DNA of 64,000 bases from Psococerastis gibbosa (Eukaryota > Arthropoda > Insecta > Psocodea > Psocidae), in NCBI GenBank assembly GCA_963971405.1, contig OZ020488.1, positions 31,267,089-31,331,088 of the forward strand, given 5' to 3'. Below, in pieces: positions 46,601 through 58,600 of the stretch (within the stretch, counting starts at the first letter, position 1; each line of letters opens with the position of its first letter). The position numbers and the translations under genes are program-made. A model generated the notes under the pieces. The model had not been told where the DNA came from and searched no databases. It saw nothing but the letters and a program-made list of their open reading frames with translations.

Positions 46601-49600
46601 TGCCAACTCCAATATTTACATCAGCTGGGGGCAGGGAGTGGCTTCATTCTCATGTAATTTGACGTTGACCATCTTTATTCTCTTAGACCGTGTTGAATCA
46701 AGCCACAAGTCCAGCCAGCTACAGTAGGTAGTCTATTTTCAATTCACGGTTCGAAGTCACTTAATTACTACAAGATGATCGCGTTCGATGATTTCACTGA
46801 TGTTTCGCCTAAATTCCTTTACGCCGAAGTAGTCCATGATCCATGTCCATTTTCGATTGTTAGTTGCGGAAATGGCGATTCATAGTGTGGGCCCTGAGGC
46901 AGTTTCGAACTGGACTCGTTCCCAGAAATCGTGACGTAACCTTGTACAGAAATTGTTACTGGTCTTGTTGGCCTTGAGGCCTTGCTGCATCCAAACATCT
47001 TCCGGTCTTAAGAAGCTGATGACTGATGGTCCGTGAAGGAATGCTCCCAATCTTATGCTTATGACTTATGTTGTATTTACATACTGTATATATGCAAATA
47101 ATCTTGAACGTAGAGTTTGGTACCCAACACTAGCAACGTGGGGCTCTTTTGACAGTTTTGACTGGGGAGTTATTCGACTGTACAGAAATATTGATACGAA
47201 AATTTGGCCAAATTAGTCAATACTGAGTAGCTTTGCTCTGGTCCAATTTTTCCTGCATTACTTTTTCTAATTAATTTAGTTCCTGCCAAGAAAGGAATTT
47301 GTCCGTATTAAAATCAATGTTTAGGATAAAATTGGTTAATGTACTTGCCTGTTTGAAAGACAACCGGGTACCGCCACACGGGCTCCACTATCCGTCATTA
47401 TTCTGGATGAGAATCATTTCATAAGGCGCATATTCCACCGACCGGCTAGGGCTAAATACAAATACGGTGACGTGGTAACAGACATTCAAGACTTCAAGAC
47501 TTCAAGGCGGGGTTTCCGTCGACCTCGCATTGCAGAATGCAAATGACATTGACGGAAATGTTTGTTTTTCTTTTTATAGAAATCTATTAAAATATTTGTA
47601 ATTAACATATCCCATGACGCCATTTTTTAATTTTAGTTTGTTTGTGATTTTACTCTATGATCATTGATCAATTTTAACTATGGCATAGACTAAAACAAAC
47701 ATTTCCGTCAATGTCATTTGCATTCTGCAATGCGAGGTCGGTGGAAACCCCGCCTAAGTCTTGAATGTCTGTTACATCGTCGCCGTATTTGTATTTAGCC
47801 CTAGTCGGTCGGTGGAATAAGCGCCTAATAAGTGAATTCCAGGGTTAATAATATTATCGACTTGCAAATTACAATGTGTAATAATGGGTCGCATATGAAG
47901 ACATAGCTTCTCTTCATTATATTATAGGAAGTATGACGATTTATAAGTAGTAGAAGAAAGCAGGTAAACATGAAGAACCAACATTAAATAGCTCAGACGT
48001 GCATATATTAAAGTCAATGAATGCGTTGTGTCGTAACGGACTTATTAGTGATTTTTACAATAGGCGATCTTGTTTATTTATCGTACCTAAAGGGGGTTTG
48101 AATAGTGGAGAAAGACAAATTTTTGCAAATGAAAACTTGTTTCTGTTTGGTGAATAGTATTAAACATGATTCTTGAAAAATAAACAATTACTAAAAGCAG
48201 ACTTAGCGCAGCGAAGAAAGACAGAATAATCCAACGTGAGTACGTCTTCTTTCAATTTAAAAAAAAAGATAAGACCGATGGAACTATGATAACCTTTAAG
48301 AAGAACAAATTTTGAATCCATCAGTTTCTGTCTAGAGAATATGAAATTGTGTATTTTTAAATAATTAACTTTAAAGTGGGAGTGCATTAAAACTTAAACC
48401 TACTTAAATTTCTTCCTAACGTGTTGGAGTAGTAGTTTGCACAAGTACATCTAGGAGTTTCTTCGCCCCAACACGCATTGGATACCTGCGGATACCTAAA
48501 ATAAAAATAGTCGGCTATTTCCAGTTGCTATTATACCCCCTTTCAGACGATCATTCTTCTTGAATATATTTTTTACCGCTCGGAGTTTATTGTATTTCTA
48601 ACCCATAAAATATGCCATAAACGACGAGTTATTTTAATAACGAGGGCCTAACGAACGTGGTAATTGCGTGAAAGCGGTTTTGTTTACATGGCATTACATT
48701 GGCATGTGATCTTCACGGTTGCGAGCGTTATTTTGCCCACAGATACAGAAATTATTACAGTATTAGTTTATTTATCATTGTATTGCATAACAAAGAAAAA
48801 GTGAACTTTGATCGCTTGTGCTAACTTGTCTGTTACACATATTTATTTATCAATGTCCGGGATATTTCCGACATCTGACTCCTAAAGGTTAAGGGATAAG
48901 GACAGTAGAATTATAATTGTATTATTATAGGTCTAAAATAATTGTCTTTAATTCGTATTTAGAAAGTGAAATTACATGGACTGATGATATTTCTCTTATA
49001 CCAATGGAATAGAGTGTGAGTTAGAAGGTTGTAACTTAGCAACTTAGCATTCTAGTTATACTCGTATTAAAAGGAAATGCAATACAAGCGTTATTATCAG
49101 TCACTAGAGCCTATTTTGGGGTTTTATTGTAAAATTTTTACTTTTCTAGTAATTTAACCATTTTACCCTCGGATTGCAGGTTTAGGAATTCATTTGGGAT
49201 CCCGAAATGTTATTCTTCTCTACGTGGGAAGACTAGAATAATTTGTAGAAATAATACATTATGGGCAAATGAAACTTTCTATTATTTGCGCAAAGTCAAA
49301 TTTTTCACGAAATATCGATCACAGAGTCATAAATTACAAAAAGTATTCCTCTACATTTTGAATTTTCATAGACATAGTAAAACTATAGACTCATCGTAAA
49401 CATTCGGATTGAAGCCTCTTGACTTCGGCTATTTCCGTAGCATAGGAGCAGTTTGAGCCGTTTGCCATTTGATACCGTGGTAACATTTTATTTTTTATTA
49501 GATTATTTAAAGATTATTTAGAACGGAAAATCATGCCAGGTAACCAGCAATATTTTTATGCAGAACTTGGAGTACTTTTAATTGATATTTTTAACAATAT

Positions 49601-52600
49601 TTTAAGCAAAGTTTTCCCTACTTTTAGATAAAATTAATTTTTTTTAATTCAGATCTTCCAGTACTTTTAATTTAAATTTCAGACAATATATATAATAAAT
49701 GTAAATAATAAATATAATTATATATGAAACAACAAAGAAAACTATAAAGAAAACATGTAATAAAACTATTAAATTTGAATTTCCCGCCAAAATGCACCTA
49801 TGAGGGGTCGTGGTCGTGGCTTCAGTCCTCCAGCACAGCCGAAATACGACATGGTGGCTCCATAGTTTTATTAGCTCCATGAGAATTTTGTAGCCTTCAC
49901 TAACACCGATTTGCCTCAGTTATTGCACTTGATGGGTAAAAAAATAATCGTCACTGAGAATGACAGGTCGAAGGAGTTCAAAAACCGTTGTCACTTTGGT
50001 GTTAGCCAAACGAATCAAAATGAAGAGCAACATTATTTTATTCTACTTTATGATATCTCATTGACAGACTTTCAGATTTAAATTTCATGAGAAATTTGAC
50101 TTTGTGCAAAAAAAGGAAATCGCGGGGCTAAATTTGCTCTTAATAGGTAGACGCAGAAGATTAGATGTTAATTTATTATAATAAATTTATATAACAATTG
50201 AAATATGTACTGGGGAGTGCTTTCGTGCTTTCCTTAGCAGCTCATGCAGGCATGCAAAAGAAATGGGAAACTTACGCTGCATACCGCCGGCCGCCTTACC
50301 AAGTTGAATCCAGCGGACCAGAGCAGGTTCAAAGATGCAGATAACTTGGTAGTGTGCACAGTGCCGGTAGGGAAACATGGTAGGACTTGTCCTGGTCACC
50401 TCCGAACTAATCGTGTGACTTCACTGTGTTTCCCAAGTGGCTCGGAATCCACCATAATCAGGAGGTCCCCTGTCCTATGGGCCCACACCGTGGCCTGGGA
50501 CTGTGTACAACCATACTACTACTACTACTACGCTGCATACCAGTGCCGGATTAACCCATGGGCACTTGGGGCACGGCCCCTTCAAAAAATGCCTAAAATT
50601 CCCACAAACGAGATTATTGTTAAATTTTAAAAAAATTAAAAGTTGAAGACAATTTCCAAACAAAGTTTTGAAATTGGCGGGAAATTGAACATTTGCACCC
50701 ATGGCCCCCACATATCTTGTGCCCAAGGGCCCCCCCCCTCCCCAGGGGTTAATCCGGCACTGCTGCATGCGTAAAAATGTGAAATTATATATTGAGCCCA
50801 CTATGGAGATTAAATAGGATCCACTTTTGAATCATCATGCAGTTTCACCGCTCTAGCCGATGTTTATTGAAAGGATATTACTACTGTAAGATACAATTAT
50901 TGCAAGTGAATGGTGAAAAGGGTCTGATTAAAATCTGGTAGCGAAGCATTACACAAGTCGGTGCTGTTATCTACTGATTCATTTAATGAAATCTCTAGTA
51001 CAACGGCCTTCATGTAGCTGGAATTATTCAATGACTTCTTTTAATAATAATCAAGCCATGCAGCTAGGTCTCGCTCTGAGAAAGGGTTCTTGATGTCCTT
51101 AAGCTGCGCCGCGCCGGGGAAACGGCTTTCGTAATGACTGTTGTCAATGCGAGGGGGTAACTGATTTAAGTAGCAAGGGGGCGGGGGATTTCTTTGTATC
51201 GGGATTATGTGGGGTTTGTAGAGGTGCTTATTTTAAGCTTTATTTGCGACCTTTGTCGTATAGTTAAACCTAGCGCAGTACAATATGCAGTGTGTTTACT
51301 CGTGTCTCCTGGAGTTTTTGAGGACTTGAGGCCTGACAAATGCTAGAAGGATTATGGGAAATGGCGTTGCATACATCAATGTCAATCGGCTTTGTTGACA
51401 AAAGCGGATTTAATGGATGATATATGGTGGCCTTTAGGTTTGCAGTACATACCTAGTTTCATGCCTAATTTTATTTTGTTTTTATTGTTGTAGTATGAAT
51501 TTCAGTACCAATAGTACAGTACGTATCTTAAACATTTATTATTATTTATACACCTTGACAAGGAATTCCATGTCTTCTTCTTCTTCTTCTTCTTCTGGCT
51601 CGACAGCCCTTGATGAGCTTAGGCTTGCTTAACAGTCATATATGCAGTTCATCGACTATGATTATTATTATTATTATTTACTACTTACAGCGGCAGAGCT
51701 GGAGCTAGTTATAAACATTATATTATTGAGCAGCCTTATAATAACATGCATGGTTATCATTACCTTATAGGGTTGCAATACCCCGAGTATTTAATTTGAG
51801 CTGGATAGCTACCATTACGTAAAGCGGAATTTAGGGGACTAAATAGTCTAACTGATGATTTACATTATACTGGGTTACGAAACTTATCTTAAATTTTCAT
51901 TTTCATTTCACCTTTATATTTTTTATATTTATCTATTATTATCTTTGTTTGTATTTTTGGTGAAACCTGCCTCATGCCCCCTATTGGGCTTACATGCAGT
52001 ATTCCGGTAGTTATATTATTGACAAACTATACAACAAACTTCCCCTTGAGATTAAAACAGCAAAACATTTAGCAATATTTAAAAGAAATTTAGACAATTG
52101 GCTGCGAACAGAAGTTACTAACAAACCTGAATTAACTATTTACTAACTATCTATTATAGCAAACTGATACAACTAACCTGAATTGATTAACTATACTACT
52201 AACCAATAATTATTTAAATATTTGTATTTCGATTTTATTATAGTGTACACTGTATCGAAATTGGATCACTTTTCACTTCACTTTTTTCCTTGACCAGTAA
52301 CCCCGGACAAGGCGCATATTTTGAGAAAAAAATTGGTATTAATCAAAATGCCCCAGTGCTGGGGGAACTGGCTGGATGGAAAAAATACCGGCCAAGGGAA
52401 AATTTAAATAGAGCTCGTAGCCTATACGCAGGTAGGAATAAAGCAATAGGGTAAGAATAATTAGGTTTCGTTCCATAAAAAAGCTTAACTCGTGTCAGGG
52501 TATGAGGGCTGGCTCATCCTTTCGCCCCTTTCTCGTCCATAACACTCTTAATTGATTAAAATCATTGATAGAGGAAAGGTTTACGGGCGTCCTTGAGCCC

Positions 52601-55600
52601 TTTGATTTGATTCGTGTCTTTAATTGACCTTTGTCCCTGGATAGTTTCACCCAAGGACATCACGTCCGCAGGGTTTGACGTTGTTGTGCTTCCCACTCAG
52701 CCTCGACTAGAAGCTATCAGTTTTCCACATGCGCCTTTACAACGGGGAAGGTTATTCCCCAGCCTATAGAGAAGTTAAATAGGTACCTGTAATTGTTTTA
52801 CAATGGTAACAGTATACGATATTGAGAGAACCGGTCCGAGTTTACTCGAACATGCTTTCCAATTTATCAAAATTAGTAGATAGAGAAAATGAGTTTCATG
52901 GTAAATAATTTTCCTATGGTTAAATTTCCGATATCTCGGGGGGGGGGGGGGGGGGGTTGTCCACCTGACGTCACTGGAGGTGAGGTAAATTCTAAATAGG
53001 TCAGACCAACACATTACCACACAGAAATACTGGCAGGGCACGCAATGCATTTGAGCGTGAATTTTCTATCATTTTTTCAAAAAAACATTTTTTTTTACAA
53101 AACAAAATACTTTTCTGGGAAAGCAACCTGTCCGGTTTCGCTACTCAATTTAACACCTAAAACATACCTGAAGTTAGAAATCATGGATAGAAAGGTTTCG
53201 CAGAAAAATTATTTTTTAGTCATTTTTCATTAAAATTTAGTTATTTTTATTTTTTTACCCCCAGAAGTAACCTATCAAGGGGCAAGCGACCCCCCACATT
53301 TCGTTAACATTAATAACGAATACAATATATGTGAATTTAAAAGAAATCGTTGGAGCCGTTTTTGAGAAATAATATTTTTAGACGTTTTTTTGGAGTTTTT
53401 TGGGAATGAACCCCCCCCCCCACAAATTAAGTTAGCCCCCAAATAAAAAAATTGTTCCTAGGTATGATTTTTGTGAACCTACATGCCGAATTTCATCAAA
53501 ATCGACCGAGTAGTTTGCCCGGAAATCGACGCACAGACAGACAGACAGACATTTCGTAAAAACGACTTTTTTGGGTTCCTGGGACCTTAAAACGTGTAAA
53601 TCCGTTGAAATCTCGGAATCGAAAATTTCGACCGTCACGAAGCTTTCCTTATACTACGCATAAATTGGAAAGCAGCGAGAAAGGTGCTTCCCATAACTGT
53701 AGCATTATATGGAAGTACTGTGTATCAATGAAACTATTCCATAAAAGAGAAAAGTTATAACGTATTTATAGATGACAATTTGACAAACGAAGTGGATCCC
53801 TCTAAGATTAAAGTCTGGTACACACGGGCGATTCTCGCAGTGGCGATTTGCCTACTTCTTTTCCATTGTAGACATAGGGAGCTAGCAGAAGATTTCTTGA
53901 GGACTTCGTAACCTGGCGTGAAGCCGACCGCACGAAAGTGCACTGTTTTCCCCTAGACACGCCAGATAAGACAAATATTCTGAATTAGACTCTGTGGTTT
54001 TGCACCGACCATTCACCAAGACCTGTCCCTACAATAGCGTCGGCAAATCGCGACTGCAAGAATCGTCAGCGTGTACCGGGCCTTAGATTAAGAATTTCGA
54101 CGGATTTCGGATTATTTCATAGCTTTACAGTAGCATATTTAGCGACTTCGGTGGAAAGATGGTAGCGTGCTTGTACTTGTGCGAGTCTCTACACACCTTG
54201 CGGTCGGAGTACCTATTAGGTGACTTAGTGAGGCGATTGAAGAGGTTATTCGGATACATTCATTAAATTGTTTGCATGCGATTTAACCTTAAAAAAATAT
54301 ATATATTAATAATATATATATACAATTTGTTGTGCTTAGGTAGTTCTAGTTGACTCTTATGCTCAGATGCATAATCGGATGGTTTAGGGCTGTCCTTGGG
54401 CACTATGCACCTAACAATTGACCTCTGCCCTTGGTTTCACCCAAGGACACGTTCTGCTGTTCACTGTTGTGTTTAAACAGTTTTTGTTGACCGACCACTT
54501 CTGCTTTCTTCTTCTATCGTCCTCGGCTACACTATCATTGCAGGGAATGTGGTCGCCTGTGACGGTCCACTCACTTTCCCCTGGGACAGGTGGAATGCCA
54601 CTTATCTGCTAATGGCTTCCCTTAACTTGCAGTGTAATTTCGCGTAATTTTAGATAACTTCCTCCTTTCTTTGTTATCAAAGGGTAAAGACCGCCATGAT
54701 TATGCCGCTACTTACAGTAGAACTATCAAAATTAATTCTTGGTCAAATTTCCAGTATATGAGTTTCTTAGTCCAATGGGGAAGTTATACACTAGCCACTA
54801 ATGTGTATTAGTAAATTAGTAATTAGCCTGGAATATTTGGGGAGTTGTGAGGATGCGCATATCCTGGAGAGATCGTGTGCCTAATGCTGAGGTCCTGAGG
54901 CCGATAGTGCCGTATATAGACTATATTACTTAAGACGTATCGATACCTAGCTTTAAAGTGAGTGGATAGGTACTCAATTCATTACTATATTGGTATATCG
55001 ATACTTTTACTCTAGTCCGTGAATATAGTACTATAAGTAATGATTTCTCGTCACTTATGGTCGATTGTTATTCTATCCCCGTATTTTGTCCACGATAGTG
55101 CAAAAAAGAACTTTCTATCGGAAAATATGGAATCAAGAAAACATTTGGACAGTGCGTGGATTCGAGTTTTATGTTTTATGATGCAAACCCATAGTATGGT
55201 ACATTATAATGCCTTCTTCAACCTAATTAAGTCAATTTAGTGGTAATAATTGATACACGTAATTGAACTGTTAATATTCTATGAGTTCTATACGGGAGGT
55301 GGTTTATTCAGTGTATTAAACGGTTCGAATAATTATCATTCTGTATCGCTATTGGAGTATACTCTAATTTTATCATTACTATTGTATTTGCCGGAAAATA
55401 AATAGTACACGCTCCATTTAAATTAATGATATGCTAAGACAATATTAAAAAATTCCAGCCATCCATTTTTTTAGAAACAAAATATGATTGAACATTGATT
55501 GTGATGTAGGCCTTTACGTTTGTGTAATCCTCGAGACGTCCACTTATTACGGCTTTTTGCATTCCATAGCTATAAAGATAAAATTTGAGATATGACTTCT

Positions 55601-58600
55601 AATTAGTCGAAGGCTCCTGATTCTCACTTTCACTGGCTAACGAAGCCCATCTGTTGTCCCTTCGTCGCTTCCCTTATTTTTACAGCATAGTCGTGTCATC
55701 AGTGGTATTAATTTTCAGTTGTTCGTGACTTTGCAAGTACGTGCTGTATACGTTTACTGCAATTCATCTCCTTCATCAATAAACAATACAGTCTGGGTCT
55801 GTTCATTTATGACGACATTCCCACTGTAGCAACTGGTACCTAACTGGTACCTACGTGTACCTGTTACTTTCTCGTTGGAGTATTCATCTATACCTCGAAT
55901 AGTTAGCATAGTTTTAAATAGCTTGTCGAAAGAGCTGGTTAATGCAGTTATGTTTCCATGAATTTGATAATTTGGCAAATTTCGGTCCCATACTCCCCTA
56001 TTAATTTCACGAAAAAAAATCACTGCACCAAAACTAAATGCTGCCTTATATATACTAGGTATGATGTAGTCATCTACTAATTGGATAGACCATGTTTGCA
56101 GTAACGTAAATAGTAAATTAAATTAAAAATGTAAACCAACAGATTTTGGAGTTCGTCTTTCTCTTCAACGTTTTTTAAAAATTTTGTTTGAGAAAAGAGT
56201 ACATCGGTTCAAAAACCCCCCGGGCAAACTCCTGATCTGTACCTCCTCGTGATGAGGGACTGGCAACGTTCACTGCAGTGACGGCTAACACAGTGAGGTA
56301 TAAAGTGGGGTCCGGTCAAAGATCCCCTCCCTCTAACTCATTGGAGATAGAGTTGTCCATGGGAGAATAAAAGCTCTCTAAAGGCGTATGACTTGGATTC
56401 TGGCAACAGTTAACGGTCAACGGCATTGGATGCGGAAAGAAAGGGAAATCTACCACATTAAAGGTCCTAGTAACGTCCCAAGAAATCACAAAGATTGGAG
56501 ACATTGCTCTGAAGGGTTGCTACCGACCAGCCGTCGTTCGGTTATGACTTGAAGAAAAGTGTGCATAAACCAAAAAGTATTACATTTGCTATAAAAAAAA
56601 AAAAAAAAAAGGTAAGATATAAGGTGCACGCTGAGCGACACGAAAAAGAGTATGTTTGTTTGGTCACCCTAACATAAGCCTGTAAAATAAATAATAAATA
56701 TATAAATGGTGTATAAGATTTCAATTAAAATGTTGCGTTTAGGATTCTTAGTTTCTGGCCCAATAGACGTATCCTCCGCTGCTGTGCTTGAATTAAATAC
56801 CATTGTTGGGTAACTTCACTTATCTTGCAACGCGCTAATAATAATGTTAGAGGGCAGTGAAGCGAATTTTCGATTGCGTCACCGGTGCCATCGTCCGTTC
56901 CACAAACTCATGCTTTGCGGAATCCTTGAAGAGTTTTAGTGAGACCTTGTGAATTGTTGTGACTCAGATTTGAGGTGTTATGATCGATTTGCGGTCGATG
57001 ATATCATGGTTCAATTGCTCAGTTATATCTAAATTGCGAGATGCGGGATGCTGGTATATTTCCCCCACTGAGACTTCTCAGAAGCAGAATCATGATTAGC
57101 TTCCAATACAAAGATCAAATCCTACACCATATCTATGTTTTGAACAAAATCAAATTTCACTGAAAATATCCATTGTAGAGCTATAAATGATGCCCCATTA
57201 CTTTTTAGTTTATGATATTGTGTAGCCGTCACTAACATCAATTAGCCACCGTTTTTGAACTCCTTCCTCACGACACCTTCGCTTATTTTTTACAAACTGT
57301 GTTCAATAATTGTGGGTAATCGGTGTTAGAAACCGGCATAAGCCATATGGCTCATATGTGTTCCACAAGGTGTTCCAGACGACCTGGACACAGCCTATAT
57401 CTCGGTTATTATGGGGAATTTTGAAATGGGGTAAAAAATGTAATAACAAAGATGGGGTTAAACTATCTTTTGGTAGAACTGAATGTTTTTCGGATAGTGG
57501 GAAAGGGTGTTTAGTTCGTTGACAAGTTCGTATTATTTGTGCCTGAAACTTCAAGGCTAGGCTCAGAATTTTTATACCCAATAAAATCTCTTTCATTTGA
57601 TGTACAACGTGGGCCATGGCGTGCCTTTACATTTGAAAATTCCGACATACCTACTATGCCACCCCTGAAACCTCACTTTCCCTCCGACTCTCCATCCGAA
57701 AAAAAAACATTAAATGCTACCGAAAGATAGTTTAACCCCGACTTTGTTATTAGATGTTTTACCGCATTTTCAACATTCCTCATAATAACGGAGGTAAAGG
57801 GTGTGTCCGGGTTGTCTGAAATACCCTGTATATGTTGTAGAGCATTTCTTCTATGGAATCTGATGTTATTGATAATTCTACGCTCGATATTTTACGTGAT
57901 ATTTGATTTTGTACATCTTAAAGGGTTTTCGTCCTCTAATTTATTTTTATTTTTATTTTTTTTAAAAAGATTATTCGCATACAAACAATTCAATGAATGT
58001 ATCCGAATAACCTCTTAAGTCGCCTCTATAGATTATCTTTGATATTGTATCATAGCATTTTCCATTTTTCTATTATAATAGTTAATCATATTAATTAGTT
58101 TGTAAGCTAATGCGTATGTACATCCATACTTATATGGTACATAATATGTTTACTTTCATTCTCATTGCGCTCGGCACTTGAGAGTTATGAAACTTGCAGA
58201 TCACAAATGTGTGTAATTCAAAAGCGGTACATACATAGAGTGAGTTGTTAAAATAATTCATCTATATTTAACTGCTCAAGGGTTAACTTTTCATGTTTTC
58301 TAAGGTTCAACCCGGTCGCAGACAACTGTTGCTCCGAATGCCATATGTTGTCTAAGGTGCAAGTGCACGTTAACAAAAACCGAGTGGCCATTACAAATTG
58401 TAGCAATTCTAGCTCTTAAAAAAGAGTAGTAGTGTGTTATTTGGTTGGGCAATAATGTGTAATTTTTTAATTAATTTAAAACATTATTAATTAATTTTTG
58501 TTTTCAGGTGGGACCATTAATCACAGCCTGGGAGACATGGGCTCCGGACACGCGTTCGACAGTGGGTGCTGCTGCTTCGACTCCTGTTCCGGAGTCGTAA

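Larger units (their letters stand above)
36789..58507 (+). other. PI4KB intron 3 (21.7 kb)
   Basis: Bounded by GTAAGT and TGTTTTCAG. It holds most of the transposons listed below. Stretches without assignable content: 36789-38000, 38615-39268, 39773-41437, 44937-47424 (one perfect hairpin), 47829-50272, 50771-52017, 52147-52825, 54294-57365 and 57833-58507. Short open frames in these look random. Confidence 0.8.
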
